Origin: Paraburkholderia dioscoreae
Lineage (GTDB): Bacteria; Pseudomonadota; Gammaproteobacteria; Burkholderiales; Burkholderiaceae
Assembly: GCF_902459535.1 (NCBI RefSeq)
Contig: NZ_LR699554.1
Location: forward strand, 2,480,001-2,544,000
Length of the DNA stretch: 64,000 bases
Direction of reading: 5' to 3'
This document shows, piece by piece, positions 8,903-17,866 of this stretch; position 1 is the first letter of the stretch; each line of letters starts with the position of its first letter. The notes beneath the pieces were generated by a model, which made no database searches, was not told the DNA's origin, and saw only the letters and a list, made by a program, of their open reading frames with translations. Position numbers and translations under genes: made by a program.

Positions 8903-10141
8903 ATGTCATTGAACAACGTTGTCATCGTCGGCGCGGGACAGGCGGGATATCAGACCGCGGCCTCGCTGCGGCAGGAAGGTTTCGAAAGACGCATCACGCT
9001 GATCGGCGACGAGCCGGGCGTGCCGTATCAACGTCCGCCATTGTCGAAGGCCTATCTGCTCGGCAAGATCGGTACGACCGCCCTGCGCTTTCGCACGCAC
9101 GAATGGTTCGAGCAGCAGCGGGTCGCGCGGATCGAAGCGCGGGTCGCGCGGATCGATCGCGAGGCGCAGCGTGTGGAACTCGCCAGTGGCGAGCCTGTGC
9201 CGTACGACCATCTGGTGCTCGCCACCGGCGCGCGCAACCGCGTGCCGCCCATCGAGGGAATCGAACTCGACGGTGTGTTCGGCATTCGCACGTTAGAGCA
9301 TGCTGACGCACTCGCGCCACGCGTATCGGCAGTGCGCGACGTGGTCGTGATCGGCGCCGGTTTCATCGGCCTCGAATTCGCGGCGGTTGCGGCGGCCAAG
9401 GGCTTATCGGTTCACGTTGTCGAACTGGGCACACGGCCGATGGCGCGTGCCCTTTCCGCTCATATGTCGACCCTGTTCAGCGCCGCGCACACAGGCTGGG
9501 GCGTAAAGTTCGACTTCGGACAGACCGTCGCGCGACTGGTCGGCGAAAACGGTCGCGTGGTGGGTGTGGAAACGGGCGACGGCCGCCAGTTGCCCGCGCA
9601 ACTGGTCGTGTATGGGACCGGGGTGCTGCCCAACACCGAACTCGCCGCCGACGCGGGCCTCGCTGTGCAGAACGGCATCTGCGTCGACGCCCAGTTGCTG
9701 ACTAGCGATCCGTCGATTTCAGCCATTGGCGATGCGGTGAATTTTCCGTCGGTCTGGAGCGACGCGCCGATTCGCCTGGAGTCAGTGCAGAATGCCGTCG
9801 ACCAGGCGCGCAATGTCGCGGCGCGTCTGATGGGCAAGCCGGTGGCGTACTCCGCGCTGCCGTGGTTCTGGAGCGACCAGGGCGATCTGAAACTGCAGAT
9901 CGCGGGACTCTCCGATGGTCATGACGAAACGGTCTTGCTCGGTTCGAGCGAGAGCCGGCAATTGAGCGTGTTGTGCTTCCGCGCCGGCCGCCTGATCGCC
10001 GTGGAGTCGTGTAACAGGCCGGGTGACCATATGGCATCGCGCAAGTTGCTGGCCCGCGCCGCCTTGCCAACGATCGCGCAAGCAGCGGCACCGGGTTTCG
10101 ATCTGAAGGAATTCGAGGCCGCCACACGCGAACTGGTCTGA
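8903..10141 (+). CDS. FAD-dependent ferredoxin/rubredoxin reductase-type oxidoreductase
   Basis: 412 residues. The FAD-binding GAGQAGYQTAASLRQEGFE is followed by YQRPPLSKAYLLGK, the hallmark of the putidaredoxin/rhodocoxin reductase group. A second Rossmann motif for NADH is GAGFIGLEFAAVAAAKG near residue 153, and there is a C-terminal reductase_C domain (PWFWSDQGDLKLQIAGL). Such enzymes pass electrons from NADH to a [2Fe-2S] ferredoxin feeding a P450 or a ring dioxygenase. No ferredoxin, P450 or oxygenase is next to it, so its partner lies elsewhere. It starts 23 bases after the MFS gene, so co-transcription is likely. Confidence 0.88.
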   Translation: MSLNNVVIVGAGQAGYQTAASLRQEGFERRITLIGDEPGVPYQRPPLSKAYLLGKIGTTALRFRTHEWFEQQRVARIEARVARIDREAQRVELASGEPVPYDHLVLATGARNRVPPIEGIELDGVFGIRTLEHADALAPRVSAVRDVVVIGAGFIGLEFAAVAAAKGLSVHVVELGTRPMARALSAHMSTLFSAAHTGWGVKFDFGQTVARLVGENGRVVGVETGDGRQLPAQLVVYGTGVLPNTELAADAGLAVQNGICVDAQLLTSDPSISAIGDAVNFPSVWSDAPIRLESVQNAVDQARNVAARLMGKPVAYSALPWFWSDQGDLKLQIAGLSDGHDETVLLGSSESRQLSVLCFRAGRLIAVESCNRPGDHMASRKLLARAALPTIAQAAAPGFDLKEFEAATRELV

Positions 10142-10218
10142 ACCGATCTGAATCTGATTCGAACGAGGCTGCGAGCGCGCAACGACATGGCGGATCAACG
10201 TCACATGCTGGAGCGTCG

Positions 10219-10920
10219 ATGAGAGCCTTCACACGGGCCTTTGCAGCTTCGTGTTTGCCTATCGCGCTCGCGCATGCCGGCGCGCCTATGGCCGGCGGCG
10301 CGGCGTGGGATCAAGCCATCCGTTGCGCCACCGGCGATGCGGGCCACTATGAAGTGATCGAGTTTGTCGATCGAACCACCCTTGTCCCCGATGGACATCT
10401 GATCATGCGTATCGACGTGCCGCAGGCAAGCTGTTATCCCTCGTGCCGGCGCGAACAAGTCGACAGCCATCTGTACCGGATCGAAGATCCTGCCGGTGAT
10501 GAACTCACACACCCGTCGCTGCATGACGACGATGCGACCGATCCGGCCCACGTGCCCTCAGTTGCGTTACAGCAGATCGATGCGGCTACGCTGCAACTCG
10601 CGGTTCGGACCCGAGGCCGTGCGCACGCCTGGTCCGTCGAGGCTGACAAAGCCAAGCGCATGGTGACAACGCAGAAGGAGACGACCGCCAGCGGCGGCCT
10701 GGCCTATAACGATCCGTTTTTTGTCGTGTTCAACCATGCCGCTCTTCCGACATTGGTCATCACACTGGCAGCTGCCAAAGTCGAACTCGGCCCAAGCGAA
10801 TTGGACCTGAATCAGTTGCCTTCGTGGCTGGTCGAGCCGATCGCGCCACAGCAACTAGGTGCGTCTACGGTTTATACGCTGAGGATCGTCGGCGGCCCCG
10901 GTTGCATATCAGGCAACTGA
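10219..10920 (+). CDS. hypothetical secreted protein
   Basis: 233 residues starting MRAFTRAFAASCLPIALAHA, a plausible Sec signal peptide with cleavage after AHA near residue 20. The mature part has four Cys (IRCATG, SCYPSCRRE, GGPGC near the end), suggesting two periplasmic disulphides. No family is recognised. GAGCG lies about 8 bases before the start. Same strand as the flavoprotein, 77 bases downstream; a functional link is not evident. Confidence 0.6.
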   Translation: MRAFTRAFAASCLPIALAHAGAPMAGGAAWDQAIRCATGDAGHYEVIEFVDRTTLVPDGHLIMRIDVPQASCYPSCRREQVDSHLYRIEDPAGDELTHPSLHDDDATDPAHVPSVALQQIDAATLQLAVRTRGRAHAWSVEADKAKRMVTTQKETTASGGLAYNDPFFVVFNHAALPTLVITLAAAKVELGPSELDLNQLPSWLVEPIAPQQLGASTVYTLRIVGGPGCISGN

Positions 10921-11008
10921 GCATTCGGTCGGACCAGCGAGCGATTCGATCCTCGATCTGGCCGAGCCGCCATCGATGGACTCAGTTGATGCCCTGTTTG
11001 TCATTCGA

Positions 11009-12382
11009 TTACGCAGAATGAAGCGCAAGCCTGAGTTCATTTAGCGTACGCCCAAACTTTTCAACAATCTCGTCGATTTCCGACGGCGAACTAATCAGCG
11101 GCGGGCACAGCGCAATCGTGTCATGAACGCCGCGAACGATCATCCCATTCGCGTGTGCTCTACCCAGGAACTCCCGGCCTAACCTACCTTTCTCCGCAAA
11201 CGCAACTTTCTCAGCTTTATCCAGAACCAGTTCAACCCCAGCGATAAGACCAACTCCACGGACTTCGCCGACCATTGGATGATCGATCAACGAAGACAAG
11301 GCACTGTGCAGACGGTGACCCATCTCGCGAGCGTGCACGACCAAACCATCCTCTTCAATAATCCGAATGTTTTCAAGCGCAACAGCGCAAGCAACCGGAT
11401 GGCCACCACCTGTGAGGCCGTGTCCGAAGGTACCAAAATCGTGCGACTGCTGTGCGATCGGTTGAAATACCTTGTCACTCACCAATACCGCCGCAATAGG
11501 TTGATACGAGGAAGACAGTTGCTTCGAGAGAACCATCACATCGGGCTTGATTCCAAATGTTTCACAACCGAACATGTTTCCGGTCCGCCCAAAGCCGCAA
11601 ATGACCTCATCGGCTACCACGAGAACATCATGTCTCTGGCAAACCCTCTGGATTTTTTCCCAATAAGTCTTCGGTGGGACAAAAACGCCACCGGCCCCCA
11701 TCAAGGGTTCGCCGTAGAAAGCAGCGATCGTGTGCGGCCCTTCTTTCTGAATCAGACTTTCGAGTTCTGCCGCAAGCCGGTCTGCGTATTGCTCCTCAGT
11801 CTCCCCAGTCAGTCCGAATCTGTATTGATGCGGATAGCTGACGTGTAGAAATCCTGGAAGCGGAATATCAAAACCGCGATGATTTCCCTGCAGTCCGGTG
11901 AGGCTCGAACTGACGACTGTTACGCCGTGATAGCCGCCCAAACGACTGATAATCTTTTTCTTCTCGGGCATTCCCAGCGCGTTGTTTCGATACCAGATCA
12001 TCTTGACAACGGTATCGTTCGCCTCAGACCCGGAATTCGTAAAGAAGACCTTGCTCATTGAAACCGGAGCAAGCTCAATAAGCTTTTCCGCTAACAGGGT
12101 GCCTGGCGCATGGGACTTGTGCGAAAAAAGATGGTAGAACGGCAGCGTTCGGAGCTGCGTCTCTGCAGCCCTGATCAGGCGCTCATTGCTGAATCCGAGA
12201 CCCACGCTCCAGAGTCCGGACATGGCCTCGATGTAGCGGCGACCGTGTTCGTCAAAAACATAGACGCCCTCACCATGTGTAATGACTAACGGACCGATTT
12301 GCTCGTGCAGACGAGCGTTAGTGTATGGGTGGAACTGGTAAGCGATGTCTGCCTTCGACAGAGCACTGATTGGCTTATTCAT
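11009..12382 (-). CDS. class III aminotransferase (omega-amino acid/amine-pyruvate type)
   Basis: 457 residues. The N-terminal YFQ-like region AYQFHPYTNARLHEQIG and GLWSVGLGFSNERLI are typical of omega-transaminases. The PLP site shows DEVICGFGRTGNMFG and the Schiff-base Lys in MVLSKQLSSSYQPIAA. Such enzymes move the amino group of omega-amino acids or primary amines to pyruvate and yield a ketone or semialdehyde. It is the last gene of the minus-strand cluster and could feed semialdehyde to the dehydrogenase at 16331-17812. The exact amino donor is unknown. Confidence 0.88.
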   Translation of the reverse strand: MNKPISALSKADIAYQFHPYTNARLHEQIGPLVITHGEGVYVFDEHGRRYIEAMSGLWSVGLGFSNERLIRAAETQLRTLPFYHLFSHKSHAPGTLLAEKLIELAPVSMSKVFFTNSGSEANDTVVKMIWYRNNALGMPEKKKIISRLGGYHGVTVVSSSLTGLQGNHRGFDIPLPGFLHVSYPHQYRFGLTGETEEQYADRLAAELESLIQKEGPHTIAAFYGEPLMGAGGVFVPPKTYWEKIQRVCQRHDVLVVADEVICGFGRTGNMFGCETFGIKPDVMVLSKQLSSSYQPIAAVLVSDKVFQPIAQQSHDFGTFGHGLTGGGHPVACAVALENIRIIEEDGLVVHAREMGHRLHSALSSLIDHPMVGEVRGVGLIAGVELVLDKAEKVAFAEKGRLGREFLGRAHANGMIVRGVHDTIALCPPLISSPSEIDEIVEKFGRTLNELRLALHSA

Positions 12383-12576
12383 GGTTTCTCATGAGTTTCT
12401 GACAACGACGACATAGCAGGGCGACAGTGCCCTGTGTACGCGGTTACCGGCAGATTGCCCAGCCGGGCAGAATCGACTAACGTCCGCCTGCGCCAAATAG
12501 TCATTAGACAGGCGCGTTCCCGCAGTACACGTTTGAATGAACTCGGACTCTTCAGATAGTCGTTAAACTCCAAACG

Positions 12577-13407
12577 TCATCGCTTGATGAGGTCTGGGTA
12601 CTCTCCCTGAAACATGTCCTTCCACGCGCGCAGCAGTATGAAGGCCGCGAGTCGATGAGGCACCGGCAATCCAAATCGTTGGATAAGCACACCCTGAAGT
12701 TCACGCTGCTGAACCCGCAGAAATGGATTGACCGAGAACTCGTGCCCGATGGTTGTAGGCAGTGTCGGTCGCCCCGCCAATCTGAGTGCGGCGGCTTTCT
12801 CTTGCCAGCGAAGGATCTGCTCGTTGCCTGGTTCGCAAACGGCTGCGAACCGTAAATTGGACAGAGTGTATTCGTGAGCGCAATGCAAGAGCGTAGACGC
12901 CGGTAGCGCGGCAAGCTTATCCAGTGACGCAAGCATTTCTTCGGCCGACCCTTCGAGAAGTCGCCCACATCCGCTTGCAAATAGCGTGTCGCCCGCGAAA
13001 AGATGGCCCGGTTGACCGTCTACGCCACTCTGGAAGAAGACGATGTGCCCGTGCGTATGCCCAGGTGTAGCAATGACTGAAGCGCGAAAATTCAATTCGC
13101 CCACTTCAACTTCAGACCCATCGCCCATTCGCCGTGTGACGCACGCTATCGGCTCCCGGTCAGGGCCGAAAACCGGCGTATCTGCTTGTCCGCAAGAGCG
13201 AAGCACTGCACGAACGCCGTCAACATGATCGCGATGATGGTGCGTAAGCAGCACTGCCTTTATAAGCAGATTTCTTGATTTGCAGAACCGCTCGACTGGT
13301 GAGGCCACTCCTGGGTCGACGACAATCGCGAAGGTGCCGTCGGTAACGACCCACGCATAATTATCGTCAAGAAACGGCACAGGGATATATTCCAGGCTTT
13401 TTGCCAT
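12577..13407 (-). CDS. gloB: hydroxyacylglutathione hydrolase (glyoxalase II)
   Basis: 276 residues of the metallo-beta-lactamase fold. The N-terminal PVPFLDDNYAWVVTD is diagnostic for GloB. The binuclear metal motif is LTHHHRDHVDG, with further ligands in ATPGHTHGH and FAGDTLFASGCGR. The C-terminal HxxAC domain (HCAHEYTLSNLRFA) binds glutathione. It hydrolyses S-D-lactoylglutathione and similar thioesters. A gloA partner lies two genes upstream at 14037-14504, so this cluster carries its own glyoxalase pair. Confidence 0.92.
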   Translation of the reverse strand: MAKSLEYIPVPFLDDNYAWVVTDGTFAIVVDPGVASPVERFCKSRNLLIKAVLLTHHHRDHVDGVRAVLRSCGQADTPVFGPDREPIACVTRRMGDGSEVEVGELNFRASVIATPGHTHGHIVFFQSGVDGQPGHLFAGDTLFASGCGRLLEGSAEEMLASLDKLAALPASTLLHCAHEYTLSNLRFAAVCEPGNEQILRWQEKAAALRLAGRPTLPTTIGHEFSVNPFLRVQQRELQGVLIQRFGLPVPHRLAAFILLRAWKDMFQGEYPDLIKR

Positions 13408-13526
13408 GTCGCTTTTCGCGTTGTCTTAACCGGCCGGTCCGTCGACTGAGGCCCAAAGTCGCATTGAGTTAAGGCAGTCACTCACGCACGACTATGGGCC
13501 GAGTTCACGACGCCGATCGCGTCGCC

Positions 13527-13985
13527 TCAAGCACGCTGTTCGCTGAGGCGCGGTTGAGTCTGCAGTTGACGAATATATTCTTCCCAACTCTCGTATCCGA
13601 GGAGGCCGTTCTCGTCAAAGAAAATGATTGCCCCTTCCATGAGGAACAGGTATTCAGTGTCCTCGAGCGCCGTCGTCGCACCGTGAATCATGCCGTTCGG
13701 TTCGTAGACGTAGTCGCCACTCTCGAGCACCGCATCACGCACCTGCAGCTTTCCCTTGATGATCCAGGTGTGCGACGCTCCAATGTGTTTGTGCGGAGGG
13801 GCTTGAAATCCCTTCAACCACCGATACAACAGGGCGATACGCCCCGATTCGTGACCGGCCCAAAGGACTTTCGTAAAGGAGCGTTCCGGATCATTCGGAT
13901 CTGGATACCAACCCTCCGTGTCGCTATGTTTTACCAGTGTGTCCATCAATGCGGGGTTGAGCGGAGTGATATCTTGAAGGGCCAT
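13527..13985 (-). CDS. cupin-domain protein (ChrR/acetylacetone-dioxygenase-like)
   Basis: 152 residues of a single cupin. The metal-binding motif appears as PPHKHIGASHTWIIKGKLQV, with the second cupin motif near EPNGMIHGATTALEDTEYLF. The leading LVKHSDTEGWYPDPNDPERSF resembles cupins annotated as 2,4'-dihydroxyacetophenone or acetylacetone dioxygenases, which cleave beta-dicarbonyls with Fe(II). Good AAGGA before the start. It sits between gloB and gloA. A dioxygenase that makes an alpha-oxoaldehyde, which the glyoxalases then remove, would explain the trio; that is inference. Confidence 0.75.
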   Translation of the reverse strand: MALQDITPLNPALMDTLVKHSDTEGWYPDPNDPERSFTKVLWAGHESGRIALLYRWLKGFQAPPHKHIGASHTWIIKGKLQVRDAVLESGDYVYEPNGMIHGATTALEDTEYLFLMEGAIIFFDENGLLGYESWEEYIRQLQTQPRLSEQRA

Positions 13986-14036
13986 GGCTGTTTCCTTATT
14001 TCCAGAAAAACGACTGCTAACGGGTTCGGTCGCCCC

Positions 14037-14504
14037 TCACGAGACAACGCTCGCAAACGACTGTTGATCAATGATTTCGATCCAGTAACCATCCGGGTCA
14101 GCGACAAACGCAATGCCCTTCATCGAACCGTCGTTCGGCCGTTTCACGAACGTCACGCCTTTCTCGACCAGTTCGTCGCAAAACGTATTCACGTTTGGTA
14201 CCGAGAAGCAGATGTGGCCGAACCCACGGGGTTCCGCGTTTCCGTTGTGATAGCCAGCAAAATCAACATCGGCTTCGGTTCCCCAGTTATGAGTCAACTC
14301 CAGCAGTCCCTTCTGTTTCGGGATCCAATCCACACTGCCAGAACTCTCTTCAGAATCTGAGGGGGCAAGAAAATAAAGCGAGAATTTTCCCTGAGGAAAA
14401 TCGAACTTATTAACCAGTTTCATACCGAAATTTTCTTGATAGAAACGCAGCGAAATCTGCGGGTCGCGAACACGCAACATGGTGTGATTCAGGACGATAC
14501 TCAT
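14037..14504 (-). CDS. gloA: lactoylglutathione lyase (glyoxalase I)
   Basis: 155 residues with the VOC fold. The N-terminal LNHTMLRVRDPQISLRFYQE (metal-binding His), LLELTHNWGTE (metal Glu), GFGHICFSVP (His) and YWIEIID (Glu) together give the four metal ligands of GloA. It isomerises the hemithioacetal of methylglyoxal, or another 2-oxoaldehyde, and glutathione. It lies in the same strand block as gloB and the cupin gene and is probably dedicated to an oxoaldehyde generated by this pathway. Confidence 0.92.
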   Translation of the reverse strand: MSIVLNHTMLRVRDPQISLRFYQENFGMKLVNKFDFPQGKFSLYFLAPSDSEESSGSVDWIPKQKGLLELTHNWGTEADVDFAGYHNGNAEPRGFGHICFSVPNVNTFCDELVEKGVTFVKRPNDGSMKGIAFVADPDGYWIEIIDQQSFASVVS

Positions 14505-14690
14505 AACGGATTTCCAAACAAATAAAAAACGTCGACTTCATATTGAGTCACGCATACGCATGACTGTGCCTTACGAATTGACTCAGCTTAAACGCCAGCG
14601 CTGCATAGCAACATGTTGCTGCGGGACACAGCCTGGTTCAGGGAGGCCACTGTCAATTCTCCGCGCTTGGTGACCCGAGCTTGTAGCTGG

Positions 14691-16016
14691 TCAGACCTCG
14701 GCCATAGCTCGTTTCGCTGCCCGCTCGGTCGCGGCAATAAACCCGTCGACGTCCCCCTCTGTCATGACAGTGGACAAGAATGCTTTACCCGTCTTGGCGA
14801 TGTGGTAACCCTCGAGTACCAGATTTCTTTGCAGCCTGGTCACCCGCTTCATTTCATCCTTGCTGGAATAACCGGAGCGATAATCGTTAATTTCACGCTG
14901 ATGACCGAACACCATGAACATCGACGAAAAGCCGGTGACTTGACCCGGAAAACCCGCATTAGCGAAAGCCCGGGTCACGCCGGTACGCAAACGGTCTCCC
15001 AGCGCGTCCATGCGATCCGACTCCGCCTGGGTATACAGGTCCAGAGCGATCTTGCCGGCGGTCATGGTAATTGGGTTGGCGGTAAAAGTACCGCTCCACG
15101 GCAATAGCGGCTTGCCCTCGCGGTGATCAAACACCTGCATGAATTTGCGCAGGCCTGCCACGGCTCCCACAGGGAAGCCTCCGCCGATAATTTTCGCAAG
15201 CACGGTCAGGTCGGGTTTGATATTGAAGCGCGTCTGCGCACCGCCGCTGTGCACACGGAAAGTGATGACCTCGTCGAGAATGAACACAGCGCCGATTTCG
15301 GTTGCAACTCGCCGGATCATTTCGATAAAGGCTTGCGATACCGGGACGAAGCCGAAGTAACTCGGAGCCGGATCGATAATGATCGCAGCAATGGAATCGC
15401 GGTTCGCCAGGATGATGCGCTCCGCTGCTTCGACGTCGTTGAACGGGATCACCACAACGTCGTTCTTGACGCCCTCGGGCGTACCGTTTGAATATCCGAC
15501 CGACTTGGGGTCATCGCCCCAGTTTTCCGGTGACGAGTCCAGACTGACTTCGGCGTAATCGTAGGAGCCGTGATAGACGCCTTCGGCCTTGACAATCTTG
15601 GAGCGGCCGGTGATTGCGCGTGCGGCTTTGATCGCACACATCACCGCTTCGGAACCGGAGTTAGAGAATCGAATCCACTCAAAGCCTTGGGCGCGCGCGC
15701 AAATGGTCTCCGCCAGTGCCACCTCGGGTTCCGTCGGCAGGGTAAATGCGGTGCCTTTGGTGACCTGCTCCTGAATAGCCGCCACGATCGCCGGGTGAGC
15801 ATGGCCGTGGATAAGTGAGGCGAAGTTGTTCAGGAGGTCGAGCCGGCGCGTGCCGTCGACGTCCGTCACATAGGCTCCGGAGCCGCTTCCGGCATAGACC
15901 GGGAAGGGCTCTTGCCATGGCAGGATGCGGGTAATGCCGCCGGGCATAACTTTGCTGGCACGGTCGTAGAGGGCCTTGGACTGGCTATGTGCTTCCGGCC
16001 ATTTTGCAGCGGACAT
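14691..16016 (-). CDS. class III aminotransferase, glutamate-1-semialdehyde aminomutase-like
   Basis: 441 residues. Key segments are SKVMPGGITR, the PLP-site LDEVITFRVHSGG and the Schiff-base Lys in LTVLAKIIGGGFPVGAVAG, all close to HemL-type proteins. True HemL is about 430 residues and is a housekeeping gene. In this catabolic setting an amine or beta-amino acid aminotransferase of the HemL subfamily is more likely. The ATG at 16016 has GAAGGA 7 bases upstream and was chosen over the codon at 16037. The 314 bases upstream carry a motif shared with the SDR promoter region at 23.6 kb. Confidence 0.85.
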   Translation of the reverse strand: MSAAKWPEAHSQSKALYDRASKVMPGGITRILPWQEPFPVYAGSGSGAYVTDVDGTRRLDLLNNFASLIHGHAHPAIVAAIQEQVTKGTAFTLPTEPEVALAETICARAQGFEWIRFSNSGSEAVMCAIKAARAITGRSKIVKAEGVYHGSYDYAEVSLDSSPENWGDDPKSVGYSNGTPEGVKNDVVVIPFNDVEAAERIILANRDSIAAIIIDPAPSYFGFVPVSQAFIEMIRRVATEIGAVFILDEVITFRVHSGGAQTRFNIKPDLTVLAKIIGGGFPVGAVAGLRKFMQVFDHREGKPLLPWSGTFTANPITMTAGKIALDLYTQAESDRMDALGDRLRTGVTRAFANAGFPGQVTGFSSMFMVFGHQREINDYRSGYSSKDEMKRVTRLQRNLVLEGYHIAKTGKAFLSTVMTEGDVDGFIAATERAAKRAMAEV

Positions 16017-16193
16017 AAATGCTTCCTTCGAAATCAATGGGCTTTGTCAGAGGTGGCGCTTGAACCATTCGGCTGCTGCGACAACGGACGTGATGCCATG
16101 ACCCAGGCTGCGGTGGATGTTCCCGTACCAGAGGCGCAGAGTGAGGCAACCAGTAGATGTTTAGCAAATGATGAATGCGTGCGATTTGTGCGC

Positions 16194-16212
16194 ACATGTT
16201 CGAGACGGCCAA
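16194..16212. promoter_or_regulatory. 19-bp motif shared with 23594-23612
   Basis: The stretch ACATGTTCGAGACGGCCAA occurs here and again, exactly, at 23594-23612. Both copies lie 130-180 bases upstream of a minus-strand catabolic gene (aminotransferase at 16016 and SDR at 23463). The rest of the 16017-16330 gap shows no gene and no other recognised element. A shared activator or repressor site is inferred; a remnant of repeated DNA is the alternative. Confidence 0.4.
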
Positions 16213-16330
16213 ACTTCTGCGGTTGCGGGCCAAACAATTGATGGCTTTAAGCGGTGTGCCTGCATAGCCAGAGGCAGCGGCAGGCTAAGTGATACAGGCA
16301 GCGGACAGCGAGGCAATGGCAGAAATCGAT

Positions 16331-17812
16331 TTACTGCACGCCGCCGATACAGAGGTACTTCAATTCGAGGTAGTCATCGATGCCGTACTTCGAACCTTCA
16401 CGACCCAAGCCACTTTCTTTTACGCCACCAAACGGCGCGACCTCCGTCGATATCAGCCCCTCGTTGATGCCTACGATGCCGTATTCAAGCGCTTCAGCGA
16501 CCTTCCAGACCCGCGCGATGTCCCGGCTATAAAAGTAGGACGCGAGGCCAAATTCCGTATCGTTGGCCAACCGGATCGCATCTTCGTCCGTAGAGAAGCG
16601 GAACACAGGCGCGACCGGTCCGAACGTCTCTTCACGGAAAATGAGCATGTCCGGCGTGGTGCCGGAAAGGATTGTTGGTTCGTAGAAGTTCTCGCCAGCC
16701 GCATGCTTCTTTCCACCGAGCACGACCGTGGCGCCTTTTGCAACGGCATCCGACACATGCTCCTCGACCTTTGCGACCGCCTTATGGTCGATAAGCGGCC
16801 CGACAAGCGTTCCGGTCTCCAATCCGTTGCCGACCTTGAGCTTCAACACCTCCCGAGCAAGTCTTTCCACGAATTCGTCGTACACGCCATCCTGCACAAG
16901 CAGCCGATTCGCACACACACACGTCTGGCCTGCATTGCGATACTTGGACGCGATGGCGCCCATCACAGCCGCATCGAGATCCGCGTCGTCGAATACTATG
17001 AAGGGAGCGTTGCCACCTAACTCCATAGACGCCTTCTTCACCGTGCTCGCACACTGCGCCAATAGAAGCTTGCCCACTTCAGTCGACCCGGTAAAGGACA
17101 GCTTGCGCACAATGGGATTGCTCGAAAGTTCACCGCCGATAGCACTAGCCGCACCGGTTACGCAGGCAATGACGCCCTTCGGCATGCCGGCGCGTTCGGC
17201 CAACACGCACAGGGCGAGCGCCGAGAACGGCGTTTGACTGGCGGGTTTCAGGACCATTGTGCAGCCGGCCGCGAGAGCAGGACCGATCTTGCGAGTCAAC
17301 ATCGCCGCCGGGAAGTTCCACGGCGTAATCGCTGCGCAAACCCCGATGGGTTGCTTCAAAACGATAATGCGCTTATCTCGCGCATGAGCGGGGATAGTGT
17401 CGCCGTAGACACGCTTGCCTTCTTCCGCGAACCATTCGAGAAACGACGCCGCGTAGCCAATTTCACCTCGGCTCTCAGAGAGCGGCTTGCCCTGCTCTGC
17501 GGTCATGATGACCGCAAGATCATCCTGATTCTCCAGCATGAGCTCGTACCAGCGCCGCAGGATGGCAGCGCGCTCCTTACCTGTTTTCGAGCGCCATTCA
17601 GGCAACGCCCGATCGCAGGCCTCGACCGCGCGGCGGGTTTCGGCGGCCCCCATCTTCGGCACGGTGCCCAGCACTTCGCCGGTGGCGGGATTATTGACCT
17701 CGATAACGTCGCCGCTATCGGCACCGGTCCACTCGCCATCGATAAAGCAGGAATTTTTTACCAGACTCTCGTCTTTCAGAGCAACGGCAGTACCAAATCG
17801 TGCAGTCGACAT
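16331..17812 (-). CDS. gabD: NAD(P)-dependent succinate-semialdehyde dehydrogenase type
   Basis: 493 residues of the ALDH superfamily. Visible are TPWNFPAAMLTRKIGPALAA, the catalytic Glu in MELGGNAPFIVFDDADLD and the catalytic Cys in RNAGQTCVCANRLL. The end FGGVKESGLGREGSKYGIDD is typical of GabD. It oxidises succinate semialdehyde or a homologous omega-oxo acid to the dicarboxylate. In this cluster it would follow the iron alcohol dehydrogenase, which starts 55 bases upstream, and could also take the product of the omega-transaminases. The substrate could be a longer chain such as 5-oxopentanoate or 6-oxohexanoate. Confidence 0.88.
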   Translation of the reverse strand: MSTARFGTAVALKDESLVKNSCFIDGEWTGADSGDVIEVNNPATGEVLGTVPKMGAAETRRAVEACDRALPEWRSKTGKERAAILRRWYELMLENQDDLAVIMTAEQGKPLSESRGEIGYAASFLEWFAEEGKRVYGDTIPAHARDKRIIVLKQPIGVCAAITPWNFPAAMLTRKIGPALAAGCTMVLKPASQTPFSALALCVLAERAGMPKGVIACVTGAASAIGGELSSNPIVRKLSFTGSTEVGKLLLAQCASTVKKASMELGGNAPFIVFDDADLDAAVMGAIASKYRNAGQTCVCANRLLVQDGVYDEFVERLAREVLKLKVGNGLETGTLVGPLIDHKAVAKVEEHVSDAVAKGATVVLGGKKHAAGENFYEPTILSGTTPDMLIFREETFGPVAPVFRFSTDEDAIRLANDTEFGLASYFYSRDIARVWKVAEALEYGIVGINEGLISTEVAPFGGVKESGLGREGSKYGIDDYLELKYLCIGGVQ

Positions 17813-17866
17813 GTTGATTTCAACCTGGAATAGAGTCGTTAGAGACGTAGGTCCGTACTGAGGCGT

